Below, piece after piece: positions 1 through 8,181 of a stretch of 64,000 bases of DNA. Position numbers and translations under genes: made by a program. The stretch is from Vreelandella titanicae BH1. GTDB taxonomy: Bacteria; Pseudomonadota; Gammaproteobacteria; Pseudomonadales; Halomonadaceae. A model generated the notes under the pieces. That model ran no database searches. It worked only from the letters and a program-made list of their open reading frames with translations, and was not told where the DNA came from. The stretch spans positions 955,937-1,019,936 of the forward strand of contig NZ_AOPO01000001.1 of NCBI RefSeq assembly GCF_000336575.1, written 5' to 3'. Each line of letters opens with the position of its first letter. The first letter of the stretch is position 1.

Positions 1-197
1 AGCTGTTTGGCGTCCGGCTCGCTAAACGCCAAGGTGTCGTAATGGCCGCGCAGGTTGGGGTACATATCGCACACCTTGACGCCGGTTTCCGAGCGCGAGG
101 TAATCATGGCTACGTTGACTTGGGGGTGCTGGGCGAGTAGCCGCAGTAGTTCAACGCCGGTGTAACCTGTACCGCCAACAATGCCGACCTTAATCAC
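1..197 (-). CDS. argC: N-acetyl-gamma-glutamyl-phosphate reductase, N-terminal part
   Basis: Only the first 65 codons lie in the window; the gene runs off the left edge. ArgC carries out the NADPH-dependent reduction of N-acetyl-glutamyl phosphate in arginine synthesis in the cytoplasm. The visible N-terminus reads [20 protein letters not shown], the Rossmann dinucleotide-binding motif typical of the family. The start is a GTG at 197 preceded by a good ribosome binding site (TAAGGAGTG, about five bases away). It is divergent from the CLC gene at 332, so the 134 bp between them should hold both promoters. Identity is confident; the catalytic part is not visible. Confidence 0.9.
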   Translation of the reverse strand, partial: MIKVGIVGGTGYTGVELLRLLAQHPQVNVAMITSRSETGVKVCDMYPNLRGHYDTLAFSEPDAKQ

Positions 198-331
198 AAA
201 TCACTCCTTACGGATGCTGCTGAGTAGAAAACCAAATTCGCTATTAGCTTAAGCATAGGACACCAAGCTGTTTAAGCGTATCCAGCTATGATACACAAGA
301 GTGTAAAGATACAAGAGTAAGGAAGGTCGCT

Positions 332-2167
332 GTGGCGCGTTTTTCCCGATCGGATTTTACCTTAGAGAGTTTTCGTCGCCAGTTGGCCAATGTCGACGCC
401 CTTCCGCAACTCTGTTTGCTGGGCCTTGTCTCGGGGGTTATTACCGGCGCTGTGATGGTGGCGTTTCGGCTGCTATTGGAAGCGGGCGCCGCGCTCTACA
501 TGACCGATGGCGACCCAGAAGCGTTTGAAAGCATGGTGCCCTGGCTGCGTGCGCTGCTACCTATGTTGGCGGTTACCCTTGTGGGTGTGCTGCTGTACCG
601 GCAAAAACCGGCAGCGCGCAAGCTGGGCGTTGGCCATGTAATTGAGCGGCTTACCTATCATCAGGGCCGTTTTCCGTTACGCAATTGGTTAAATCAGTGG
701 TGGGTAGGTGTTGTGGTGGTATTGGGCGGGCTCTCTGCTGGGCGCGAGGGCCCGGCGATTCATTTGGGCGCGGCGGCGGCCAGTGGACTAGGCCAACAGA
801 TGCGTTTGCCCAATAATAGTCTCAGGGTACTGGTGGCGTGCGGTACCGCAGCAGCTATTTCCGCTTCTTTTAACACGCCTATCGCGGGTGTCATCTTTGC
901 CATGGAAGTGGTGATGATGGAGTACACCTTGGTGAGCTTTATGCCCGTGATTTTGGCCTCTACCATGGGTGCGCTGGTAGCACAGTTGGCTTATGGCAAT
1001 GAACCCGCTTTTCGTATCCCCGAGATAGCACTAGGTTCACTGATCAACTTGCCGTGGATTGTGGTTACCGGGCTGGTGATTGGTCTGTTAGCGGGGCTGT
1101 TTATTCATATTTCACGCAACCAGCGGATTATGCTGTGGCCGCTCTGGATGCGCCTTGGCTTGGTGGGTGTGGCAACTGGCGCGGTGGCTTGGTGGTTCCC
1201 CCAGGTTCAGGGCATCGGTTATGACAGCGTGGCGGCGGCGCTCAATAACCAGCTGGAAATTAAAGTGCTGCTGGCGCTGATGATCGTCAAACTATTGCTT
1301 ACATCGCTAACTGTCGCTGGCGGTGTACCCATCGGTATTATCGGCCCGGTGTTGGTCATAGGTGCTGCCACAGGTGCACTGTTTGGTTTACTGGGAGGCT
1401 GGCTTTGGTCTGATAAAGCCGCGGATCCTGGTATTTACGCGATGCTAGGCATGGCCGCAATGATGGGGGCGGTGTTACAAGCGCCTCTTGCTGCCCTAAT
1501 GGCGCTTTTGGAGTTAACCCATACGCCGAGTATCATGCTTCCCGGCATGCTGGCGGTGGTGGTGGCGTGCTTAACCTCGCGTCAATTGACCGGCTGTGAA
1601 GGTTTCTTTATTAGCACGGTGCGCTACGGGCTGCACCCGCTTCAGCAGCCATTGATGCAGGCACTCTCACGGGTTTCGGTGCCTGCGGTGATGGAGCGTC
1701 AACTGGTGCGCACCGAGCGAATGATCACCCCTGATCAAGCGCGGCTTTTATTAGAGAAGAACCCAGTGTGGTTAGTGATTGAGCGGTCAACAGAGGAAAA
1801 ACCAGTGCTGGCGCTAAAAGCCGCTGAATTGGCGCGTTGGCTGCTCGAACACGATGAGGCGTTGCAGGGGGAAGAACCGCCTACGGATGAACTGATCGAC
1901 TTACTGGAAATCCCAGGACAGCGCCTGGAGCTGGCGCCGATTGGTTTACAGGCGACGCTTTCCGAAGCGTTTCTAAAACTGCAGGATAACGCTCTGGGGG
2001 CGCTCTACGTCGTTCATGGCTATCGCCCAAAGCAGCGGCGTATTTCAGGTATTATCACCCGTGGCGCCATCGAACGTTATTATCACTACACTGACCCCCG
2101 TGGTGCCGACCTTCGTGACAATGAAGTACGAGAGAATGATACCCGTAAGAAGGACTCATCACTTTAA
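332..2167 (+). CDS. CLC family chloride channel/transporter with C-terminal CBS-like region
   Basis: A 611-residue inner-membrane CLC protein with a GTG start after AGTAAGGAAG. The hydrophobic core covers about residues 25-430. The anion-selectivity motif GREGP is at residues 137-141, with the gating glutamate at E139, and a GIIGP motif stands where GxFxP is expected. Two departures from ClcA are visible. The first motif reads GVGHV instead of GSGIP. The position aligned with the ClcA proton glutamate (E203) is a valine, V193, directly after E192. Valine there is typical of CLC channels rather than proton antiporters. Residues 450-611 look like a degenerate CBS pair. A role in chloride or osmotic homeostasis is inferred. 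It is followed nine bases later by hemJ. Confidence 0.9.
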   Translation: MARFSRSDFTLESFRRQLANVDALPQLCLLGLVSGVITGAVMVAFRLLLEAGAALYMTDGDPEAFESMVPWLRALLPMLAVTLVGVLLYRQKPAARKLGVGHVIERLTYHQGRFPLRNWLNQWWVGVVVVLGGLSAGREGPAIHLGAAAASGLGQQMRLPNNSLRVLVACGTAAAISASFNTPIAGVIFAMEVVMMEYTLVSFMPVILASTMGALVAQLAYGNEPAFRIPEIALGSLINLPWIVVTGLVIGLLAGLFIHISRNQRIMLWPLWMRLGLVGVATGAVAWWFPQVQGIGYDSVAAALNNQLEIKVLLALMIVKLLLTSLTVAGGVPIGIIGPVLVIGAATGALFGLLGGWLWSDKAADPGIYAMLGMAAMMGAVLQAPLAALMALLELTHTPSIMLPGMLAVVVACLTSRQLTGCEGFFISTVRYGLHPLQQPLMQALSRVSVPAVMERQLVRTERMITPDQARLLLEKNPVWLVIERSTEEKPVLALKAAELARWLLEHDEALQGEEPPTDELIDLLEIPGQRLELAPIGLQATLSEAFLKLQDNALGALYVVHGYRPKQRRISGIITRGAIERYYHYTDPRGADLRDNEVRENDTRKKDSSL

Positions 2168-2176
2168 GGAGCGACA

Positions 2177-2608
2177 ATGTACCTATGGGTAAAGGCCATT
2201 CACTTAATGGCCGTAGTGACGTGGTTCGCTGCGCTGTTCTATTTACCCCGCCTGTATGTGTATCACGCCACTGCGCGGGATAACGGCGACGAACAGGCCA
2301 TCAGCTATTTCAAAACCATGGAGCGTAAGCTCTACCGTGGCATCATGACCCCATCGATGATTGCGGTACTCATTTTTGGTGGCTGGATGCTCTATCTGGT
2401 GCCCGAATGGTTTAGCCAGGGCTGGATGCATGCCAAGCTGGCGCTAGTGGTTCTGCTTATCGCCTATCATCACGTTTGTTTGATCTATTTGAAGCAGTTT
2501 GCCCAGGATCGTTGTACCAAAGGCCATGTGTTTTTTCGCTGGTTTAATGAGGCGCCGGTGATTGCGCTCGTGGCGATTATTCTGCTTGCCGTTGTGAAGC
2601 CCTTTTGA
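2177..2608 (+). CDS. hemJ: Protoporphyrinogen IX oxidase, HemJ type
   Basis: A 143-residue membrane protein with about four transmembrane helices, matching the length and pattern of HemJ, which oxidises protoporphyrinogen IX to protoporphyrin IX in haem synthesis. The N-terminal MYLWVKAIHLMAVVTWFA with its helix-embedded histidine and the HAKLALV helix followed by YHH are recognisable. The ATG at 2177 follows AAGGAGCGACA. The stop codon overlaps the ATG of thiD (TGATG), so translation is probably coupled. The haem gene hemL follows two genes later, giving a haem-biased neighbourhood. Confidence 0.88.
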   Translation: MYLWVKAIHLMAVVTWFAALFYLPRLYVYHATARDNGDEQAISYFKTMERKLYRGIMTPSMIAVLIFGGWMLYLVPEWFSQGWMHAKLALVVLLIAYHHVCLIYLKQFAQDRCTKGHVFFRWFNEAPVIALVAIILLAVVKPF

Positions 2609-3417
2609 TGCGCCAACCGCTTCCCCCCGTGGTGTTGGTACTCGCCGGACATGATCCGACTGGTGGCGCTGGGTTGATCGCTGACAGTGAAGCCATTGCG
2701 GCCTGTGGTGGTTGGGCGGTAACGATCCCCACTGCGCTGACGGTACAGAATTGTCATAATGTGACCCGCGTGATCCCTGCTGAGCCGACCGCGATGCGCC
2801 AAATGGCCGAGGCAATTAGTGAGATGCAGGTCGCGGCGATTAAGATTGGCCTACTCGCTGACGAAGACACCCTGCGCGCAGCGGAGCAAATTATTCGTCG
2901 TTTTCCAGGCATTCCCGTGGTGGCCGATCCGGTCTTTAAGGCCGGTGGCGGAACTGAGTTATCCACACCTGCTTTGCGACAATTGTTTATTGATCGCTTG
3001 TTACCGCTTGTGGATATCTTAACCCCGAATCGCGCTGAGTTGGCTCAGCTTACGCCCGACATCATCACTCCTTTCGATGATACGGCCCGTGCGGTGGCAC
3101 TGATGTCACAGGGGTGCCAAGCCATTCTGGTCACTGCCACGGATGAGCCGCTGCCCGGCAACGACCAACAGGTGGTGCACACCCTGCACTCGCCTGATAC
3201 TACTCGCCAGTGGCAGTGGCCACGTTTGCCTGAATTGTTCCATGGTTCTGGCTGCACGCTGGCATCGTCTCTAGCTGCTCGTCTCGCTGTTGGTGAGCGC
3301 TTACCAACAGCTTGTGAGCAGGCTCAGCACTTTACTTGGCAAAGTTTGTCTCAAGGCTTTCAACCGCCCAGCGGCCAGTGTTTGCCACATCGTTTTTCAC
3401 GGGCTGCCCGTTTTTGA
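2608..3417 (+). CDS. thiD: Hydroxymethylpyrimidine/phosphomethylpyrimidine kinase
   Basis: A 269-residue ribokinase-like enzyme that phosphorylates HMP and HMP-P for thiamine synthesis. The N-terminal LAGHDPTGGAGLIAD segment and the later HGSGCTLASSLAA anion-hole segment are characteristic; the latter's cysteine is usual in ThiD. I take the ATG at 2608, which overlaps the hemJ stop, rather than the in-frame TTG one codon upstream. No TPP riboswitch is apparent upstream, so regulation is probably through the hemJ transcript. Some homologues are annotated as thiamine-pathway bifunctional proteins; this one has only the kinase. Confidence 0.88.
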   Translation: MRQPLPPVVLVLAGHDPTGGAGLIADSEAIAACGGWAVTIPTALTVQNCHNVTRVIPAEPTAMRQMAEAISEMQVAAIKIGLLADEDTLRAAEQIIRRFPGIPVVADPVFKAGGGTELSTPALRQLFIDRLLPLVDILTPNRAELAQLTPDIITPFDDTARAVALMSQGCQAILVTATDEPLPGNDQQVVHTLHSPDTTRQWQWPRLPELFHGSGCTLASSLAARLAVGERLPTACEQAQHFTWQSLSQGFQPPSGQCLPHRFSRAARF

Positions 3418-3453
3418 TCCTATCTTCTGTACGCCATTGACCGAGAGGATGCC

Positions 3454-4734
3454 ATGACTACATCAGCTGAACTGTTCGATCTTGCCAGTCGCCATATACC
3501 GGGCGGAGTAAACTCACCCGTCCGGGCGTTTAAAGGGTTGCACCGCCCGCCGGTCTTTATGGAGCGTGCTCAAGGTGCCTTTCTGTTTGACGTCGAAGGC
3601 AATCGCTACGTGGATTATGTCGGCTCCTGGGGGCCCATGATCACTGGGCATGCCGACCAAGACGTATTGGCAGCCGTACGGGCGCGATTAGACAACGGCC
3701 TGTCCTTTGGTACCCCTACCGCAGTCGAAACCACCATGGCGGATTTGATCTGCGAGATGATCCCCTCCATGGATATGGTGCGTATGACCAGCTCGGGCAC
3801 CGAAGCCACCATGTCGGCGATTCGCCTGGCGCGAGGTACCACCGGCCGCGATAAGATCGTTAAGTTCGAGGGTAACTACCACGGCCACTCTGATTCACTG
3901 CTGGTTAAGGCGGGCTCTGGCGCGCTTACCCACGGCGAACCCAGCTCACCGGGCGTGCCCACGTCGCTGGCTGAACACACTATTACCCTGTCGTTTAACG
4001 ACCCTGAAGGGGTTGAAGCGTGTTTTAGCGAAATTGGCGATCAGATTGCCTGCATCATTGTTGAACCCGTTGCCGGCAATATGAATTGTATTCCGCCTCA
4101 ACCGGGCTTTTTGGAAACGCTGCGCCGAGTATGTAACGAGTATGGCAGCGTGCTGATTTTTGACGAAGTGATGACTGGTTTTCGAGTGGCATTGGGCGGT
4201 GCCCAAGCCCACTACGGTATAGTGCCTGATCTAACCTGCTTGGGAAAAATTGTCGGTGGCGGCATGCCGGTGGGCGCCTTTGGTGGCAAGCGCGAGATAA
4301 TGCAAAACATCTCCCCCCTGGGGCCGGTTTACCAAGCGGGCACATTGTCGGGTAACCCGTTGGCGATGGCTGCAGGTGTGGCACTGCTAACCAAACTACA
4401 GGTACCGGGCTTCCACGATGCGCTTACCCAGCGGGTTAACACCCTTTGTGCGGGCCTTCAGGAGCGTGCCAATGCCGCACGGGTGCCGATGATGACGCAG
4501 TCGGCGGGCGGTATGTTTGGACTTTTCTTCACCTCTCAAAGCCGTGTGGATAACTTTGCCCAAGCCACCGCCTGTAACCCGGATGCCTTCCGCCGCTTCT
4601 TTGGCGCGATGCTTGATCACGGCGTTTACTTGGCGCCATCAGCTTACGAAGCTGGCTTTATGTCCAGCGCTCATACTCCGGAAGATATTCAGTTCACCCT
4701 GGATGCCGCAGAAAAAGCCTTCGCAGTTATGTAA
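3454..4734 (+). CDS. hemL: Glutamate-1-semialdehyde 2,1-aminomutase
   Basis: A 426-residue PLP enzyme that converts glutamate-1-semialdehyde to 5-aminolevulinate, the C5 route into tetrapyrroles. The full family length is present. The PLP lysine is K265 in the [16 protein letters not shown] motif, the [10 protein letters not shown] and DEVMTGFR motifs are intact, and the N-terminus has the usual [12 protein letters not shown]. The ATG at 3454 follows GAGAGGATGCC. It sits 36 bp after thiD and is followed by an inverted repeat that may end transcription. Confidence 0.96.
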   Translation: MTTSAELFDLASRHIPGGVNSPVRAFKGLHRPPVFMERAQGAFLFDVEGNRYVDYVGSWGPMITGHADQDVLAAVRARLDNGLSFGTPTAVETTMADLICEMIPSMDMVRMTSSGTEATMSAIRLARGTTGRDKIVKFEGNYHGHSDSLLVKAGSGALTHGEPSSPGVPTSLAEHTITLSFNDPEGVEACFSEIGDQIACIIVEPVAGNMNCIPPQPGFLETLRRVCNEYGSVLIFDEVMTGFRVALGGAQAHYGIVPDLTCLGKIVGGGMPVGAFGGKREIMQNISPLGPVYQAGTLSGNPLAMAAGVALLTKLQVPGFHDALTQRVNTLCAGLQERANAARVPMMTQSAGGMFGLFFTSQSRVDNFAQATACNPDAFRRFFGAMLDHGVYLAPSAYEAGFMSSAHTPEDIQFTLDAAEKAFAVM

Positions 4735-4764
4735 CGGCAGGTAACTAAAAGCCCGCTATACTGC

Positions 4765-4791
4765 AAGAGCCGCTCACCTGGAGCGGCTCTT
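4765..4791 (+). terminator. Hairpin after hemL
   Basis: A perfect 11-bp inverted repeat, AAGAGCCGCTC / GAGCGGCTCTT with a 5-nt loop, lies 30 bp after hemL. There is only TTGGCTT, not a clear T-run, on the right, so termination may be partial. It could also separate hemL from the small gene at 4814. Confidence 0.5.
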
Positions 4792-4813
4792 GGCTTAGAT
4801 GAGAGCTACACTC

Positions 4814-5176
4814 ATGACACGACCAACGGCTTGGCGATACGTGATTTGCGCAGCGGGGCTGCTAGCCTGTTTCCCGCTGGCTGCACAGTCGCCTCAGGAG
4901 CAGGACATGACCCAGATCCATATCACCATGAGCGGTTCGCCGGGTGCTGCGTTTTCCGCCCATTGGCGCATTACCCATGAAGGCGAAACCACCGAACACG
5001 TTGAAGAGAGTGGGACGGTACCTGCTGAATACACCTTTACCGGTACAGAACTCGAAGGCACGGTAAAGCTGTTAAGTGACGATGAGCGGCTAGAGGTGGA
5101 CATTCAAAAGGGCAGTAACCGGTCGCGTTCGTCGACTCAGGGGGCAGGGGGGACATTGACGTTGATGATTCGTTAA
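4814..5176 (+). CDS. Small exported protein of unknown function
   Basis: About 120 residues, not recognised. From the ATG at 4814 it has an N-terminal arginine-containing segment and a hydrophobic stretch ending FPLAAQS, a credible Sec signal peptide. The mature part is acidic and rich in alternating polar and hydrophobic residues, suggesting a small beta-sandwich: it has an IHITMSGSPGAAFSAHW opening and a GTLTLMIR closing strand. I prefer 4814 over an upstream in-frame ATG at 4799 because GAGAG lies at a suitable distance before 4814. Its 3' end faces the curli operon. No cysteines lie in the mature part, so it is not a lipoprotein. A periplasmic location is inferred. Confidence 0.6.
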   Translation: MTRPTAWRYVICAAGLLACFPLAAQSPQEQDMTQIHITMSGSPGAAFSAHWRITHEGETTEHVEESGTVPAEYTFTGTELEGTVKLLSDDERLEVDIQKGSNRSRSSTQGAGGTLTLMIR

Positions 5177-5197
5177 TGTTTGCATTCTTACAGTGAT

Positions 5198-5224
5198 AAA
5201 AAAACCGCCCCTTAAGGGGCGGTT
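5198..5224 (-). terminator. Terminator of csgA (probably bidirectional)
   Basis: A stem AACCGCCCC / GGGGCGGTT with a TTAA loop, next to a run of seven A on the plus strand that reads as a U-run for minus-strand transcripts. It lies just beyond the csgA stop and also faces the small gene ending at 5176, so it can serve both converging genes. Confidence 0.85.
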
Positions 5225-5241
5225 TACATGAACTCGATTTA

Positions 5242-6000
5242 TTACCACTGAGTAGAGATAGCGGAGTTGTTATTGCCAACTTGCACATGAGTAGCTACTG
5301 CGGCGGTGGAATTCTGACGGATAGTAGATACGTTCTCCATACCATACTGACCCACATTCGCCACATGACCAACGCCGTCTTGATAAATGTAAGATGCACT
5401 TAAGTCAGCATTAACCTGGATTACATTCGCATCGTTGTCATTACCGTTCTGGCTAATTAAACTCCAAGTTTCATCAGTACTGAGCGTTTGGTAAACATCG
5501 GCTGAGTTGCCATTACCTGTTTGCTCAATGATGGAGTCACTTTTATCAGAGTTTAATACTTGTCTTACATTTGCAGTATTGTGACTGCCGTCTTGCAGTA
5601 TATAAGAATCATTTAGCTCTCCACCGGATTGCACGACAGAGGCATCATTGCTAGTACCAATTTGGTAAACAATTGACTCATGCTTTGCGCCGGTTTGGTA
5701 TACCGACGAAGTGTTATCATCACCCAATTGCCCAACGCGTGAGTATTGTTTGCTACCGCCTTGGGTAGTTTCAGCATCGTTACCGTTACCAGATTGAAGG
5801 ATTAATGATGTACGTGTTGGATCACGGTCAAATCCATTTAATCCAGAGCGAATACCCAGCTGCGCATCGAACACGGGTTTAGTTGTAGTGTTCGCACTTG
5901 GCGTTGTAGTTGAGTTTTGATAGTCTCGCGGATCAGCAGAAGCTGAAAATGCGCTAACTAGTGCGATGGCGGCAGCGAGAGTAGCGATTTGAGTTTTCAT
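5242..6000 (-). CDS. csgA: Major curlin subunit, CsgA-like amyloid
   Basis: A 252-residue secreted protein with a clear signal peptide (MKTQIATLAAAIALVSAFSA). After a linker of about 40 residues come roughly eight repeats of 22-24 residues on the curlin pattern S-x5-Q-x-G-x-N-x-A-x3-Q, for example SIVYQIGTSNDASVVQ and SLISQNGNDNDANVIQ. These stack as beta-arches in the amyloid fibre outside the cell. E. coli CsgA has five repeats in about 150 residues, so this one is long, and its repeats are rich in Asp. The seventh and eighth are degenerate. The start follows AGGGGAAACACC. It lies 59 bp after csgB and ends before a strong terminator. Its place as the larger, distal curlin supports CsgA; the family alone does not separate A from B. 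Confidence 0.88.
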   Translation of the reverse strand: MKTQIATLAAAIALVSAFSASADPRDYQNSTTTPSANTTTKPVFDAQLGIRSGLNGFDRDPTRTSLILQSGNGNDAETTQGGSKQYSRVGQLGDDNTSSVYQTGAKHESIVYQIGTSNDASVVQSGGELNDSYILQDGSHNTANVRQVLNSDKSDSIIEQTGNGNSADVYQTLSTDETWSLISQNGNDNDANVIQVNADLSASYIYQDGVGHVANVGQYGMENVSTIRQNSTAAVATHVQVGNNNSAISTQW

Positions 6001-6059
6001 GGTGTTTCCCCTTGGTTTGATCGTCTTGCGCTGGTTGTTACTGAGAAGCTAAATGCGAC

Positions 6060-6611
6060 TCAGTAGGTATCGATAGCGACCGGTCGTGCATTGCCCGAGT
6101 AACTTTGTTGTTCGACGCTAATGCTGCGTTGGCCACTGCCCGATTGTGAAATTGATATATCTCCGCTAATACCTAATTGATGAATATCAGCCCTAAAGGA
6201 TAAATTGTTTCCTTGTTGGGAAATATTGGCAGCGTTGTCGTTACCCACTTGCCAAATCACGCCAACATTGTCACCACTACTTTGCGTAATATTGGCTTGG
6301 TTATTATTGCCAAGTTGATTAATATGTGAAAAGTTTGCGAATTGATAACTTGAAGAGCGTGATTGGGTTACATTAGCTTGGTTGTTATAACCTTGTTGTT
6401 GAATAATGCTAACATTTCCTGCTAATACTGAGTTATCCACTTGAGCTGCATATTGATAAACTCGTGAACTTTCTACTAAATTTGTTGAAAATTTATCGTT
6501 AGCTTCGGCTGTAGTAATTGCCACTATCATAAGAACGGCTGCTACAAGAGAGTAGTGCCAGTTCTTATTGGCTTTACATTTTGTAATTTTGTAGCTGTCT
6601 GAAAGTTGCAT
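6060..6611 (-). CDS. csgB: Minor curlin subunit / nucleator, CsgB-like
   Basis: A 183-residue protein with an unusually long N-terminal signal region: a charged stretch of about 18 residues, then a hydrophobic segment ending TTAEA. About five curlin-type repeats follow, e.g. SHINQLGNNNQANITQ and GVIWQVGNDNAANISQ, and a final repeat that loses the pattern (SISVEQQSYSGNARPV). E. coli CsgB likewise has a divergent last repeat that anchors it to the cell. The first position and smaller size support the nucleator role; this is inference. The start at 6611 follows AAAGGGAC. A terminator lies upstream after csgG, so csgBA probably has its own promoter. Confidence 0.82.
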   Translation of the reverse strand: MQLSDSYKITKCKANKNWHYSLVAAVLMIVAITTAEANDKFSTNLVESSRVYQYAAQVDNSVLAGNVSIIQQQGYNNQANVTQSRSSSYQFANFSHINQLGNNNQANITQSSGDNVGVIWQVGNDNAANISQQGNNLSFRADIHQLGISGDISISQSGSGQRSISVEQQSYSGNARPVAIDTY

Positions 6612-6794
6612 ACATTGTCCCTTTGAAACTAATTGTATCTTTTTGTTTCATGGGTTGAGTTTGGACTAATTTGAGATAATTTCTATCATATTTTTTATTA
6701 AGACTTAGTTTGTTATTGTAGTAATTTATATTTAATAATTGTTTAGGTTTGTGGTTTTTGATTTACCATTTTTCTAATGCCAGTAGCTTTTGAA
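6612..6794 (-). promoter_or_regulatory. AT-rich upstream region of csgBA
   Basis: About 180 bp, visibly much richer in A and T than the flanking genes, between the csgG terminator and csgB. On the minus strand a TATGAT hexamer (6690 down to 6685) resembles a -10 element, with no convincing -35. This would suit a sigma-S-type promoter such as that of E. coli csgB, but the assignment is a guess from sequence. The composition also suits binding by H-NS/IHF-like proteins. Confidence 0.4.
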
Positions 6795-6820
6795 TAAAAA
6801 AAGCTGCTCAATGAGCAGCT
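6795..6820 (-). terminator. Terminator after csgG
   Basis: On the minus strand, AGCTGCT / AGCAGCT pair around a short loop and are followed by a run of seven or eight T. It lies about 45 bp after the csgG stop and separates csgDEFG from csgBA. Confidence 0.8.
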
Positions 6821-6866
6821 ATAGTCAATATCGCTAATGCTTTTTTAGTGTTTTATAAAAGTACGT

Positions 6867-7697
6867 TTAAAGCATTGGTATGGAGGCGTTAAGATATTCA
6901 CTTAAAATAGTATTTTGAATATTTGTATCCGGTGCTAAATTCCAAAGTTGGTTTTCAATACCTCTTGCGATGAGGTGAATTACGGAAGATTCAATCGCTG
7001 ACATGACCGCTAACTGAACAGGCTCATTCGTGGTAAGGCCTACCTCAGCCTCGAGTAGACGACGAAAATCGATAAAACGATAAACTCCTGCTCGCATCTC
7101 TTTAGAGTAAATTGTTTTTGTAGTGGTTACGTTAGCCAAGACTTCCCCGGTGGATATTTCAACCGCACGTAAATTGACCGTTACCTGATCAACTTGGTAT
7201 TGACCTGAGGCGCCAATACCGAAATATTCAGCGCCAGCTCCCCCTGTGCGTACGTTGGATTCATAAGCGATAATACCTCCTTCCAACATCACTGAGGCAG
7301 CACGCAGCGACGGAAGTGTATCGGGCTGACCAAAGCGTTCGAATTCGGCGCGGATAATGCGTCTCTCGGTAAGCAGGTTTTGTAACCCCACACGCTCAAG
7401 CGGTATAAACCAACCAGAATCCGCCAATGCACCGGTCAGCATTGCTGCGGCACCTTGGGTAACAGCGGTCGAGAACGTGCTTGCGGGGGCTGGGCGATAT
7501 TGGCCAGTTTGATCACGAAAGTCATAAACTGAAACAAAAATGCGCCCTGCCGGTGGCGGTAAAGAGACCAGATCTTGGTAAGTGGCGCCTCTTGGAGTGA
7601 GAGTTGGTTGTGCACCTTCCAAGTTTTCAGACGTCGCGACCATACCTGCACAGCCAGTGAGTAAACTGGCTAGTATGATAGATACAATAATTTTCAT
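6867..7697 (-). CDS. csgG: Curli secretion channel lipoprotein CsgG
   Basis: A 276-residue outer-membrane lipoprotein that forms the nonameric pore exporting curlin subunits. The lipobox LLTGC gives the lipidated cysteine at C16. Family landmarks are RGATYQDLVSLPPP, GRIFVSVYDFRDQTGQ, GWFIPLERVGLQNLLTERR and YFGIGASGQYQVDQV. Aligned with E. coli CsgG, the constriction segment reads PAPASTFSTAV: mature Y51 and N55 are replaced by A70 and T74 (precursor numbering here), while F56 is kept as F75. Translation starts after AGGGGAACACC. It follows csgF by 70 bp and is followed by a terminator. Confidence 0.95.
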   Translation of the reverse strand: MKIIVSIILASLLTGCAGMVATSENLEGAQPTLTPRGATYQDLVSLPPPAGRIFVSVYDFRDQTGQYRPAPASTFSTAVTQGAAAMLTGALADSGWFIPLERVGLQNLLTERRIIRAEFERFGQPDTLPSLRAASVMLEGGIIAYESNVRTGGAGAEYFGIGASGQYQVDQVTVNLRAVEISTGEVLANVTTTKTIYSKEMRAGVYRFIDFRRLLEAEVGLTTNEPVQLAVMSAIESSVIHLIARGIENQLWNLAPDTNIQNTILSEYLNASIPML

Positions 7698-7767
7698 GGT
7701 GTTCCCCTGATGAAACAGGTTGGGTTTGTCTTTTTTAATTTCTTTGGAATTGTTGTTTAACTATTTT

Positions 7768-8181
7768 TTAAGGATTGAATAGGCCACCCACACTGATTTC
7801 TGTAACGTCACCAGTTATTTTATCAACAACGCGTACGACGAGTTGCCCACTATTATCACTCACCACTACCCCAAACTCATCACTATCAAAACTTCCTTCA
7901 CTGACCTCTCCACGACTGACGTCAGAAATTAGCTGGGAAATAAGTCTACTTTCCAAATTTTGTAACAAGCGTTCAGTTGAAGATAGGCTTTGAAAATTGC
8001 GTGTATTTGGATCTTTATTTGTATCTTGCGCCTGCGCTTTCCCTAGCAAATAGCTGCCCACAAAGGGGTCGCCCCCAAAGGATGGATTAAGTGGCTTGTA
8101 GATTAAATCCCCAGCCTGGGATGTTGCGCATAGTAAAGCGGACAACCCGGTTACGACTAAGCCATTTTTTATAGATTTCAT
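7768..8181 (-). CDS. csgF: Curli assembly factor CsgF
   Basis: A 137-residue exported protein with a signal peptide ending near TSQAGDLIY. The mature N-terminus IYKPLNPSFGGDPFVGSYLL matches the segment by which CsgF inserts into the CsgG pore and forms a second constriction (E. coli FRNPNFGGNP). The C-terminal half, ending in DVTEISVGG, is the domain thought to hold the CsgB nucleator at the surface. Its ATG overlaps the csgE stop (TAATG), so the two are translationally coupled. Confidence 0.93.
   Translation of the reverse strand: MKSIKNGLVVTGLSALLCATSQAGDLIYKPLNPSFGGDPFVGSYLLGKAQAQDTNKDPNTRNFQSLSSTERLLQNLESRLISQLISDVSRGEVSEGSFDSDEFGVVVSDNSGQLVVRVVDKITGDVTEISVGGLFNP

Noticed and set aside
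198..331. TATGAT near 286 as a -10 element for the CLC gene
   Set aside because: No acceptable -35 at the right distance.
2444..2815. Minus-strand frames of 105-123 codons across hemJ and thiD
   Set aside because: Overlap two well-supported genes; composition typical of shadow frames.
5242..6611. Curlin repeats considered as a DNA-level tandem repeat or CRISPR-like array
   Set aside because: The periodicity is at the protein level; nucleotide identity between units is low.
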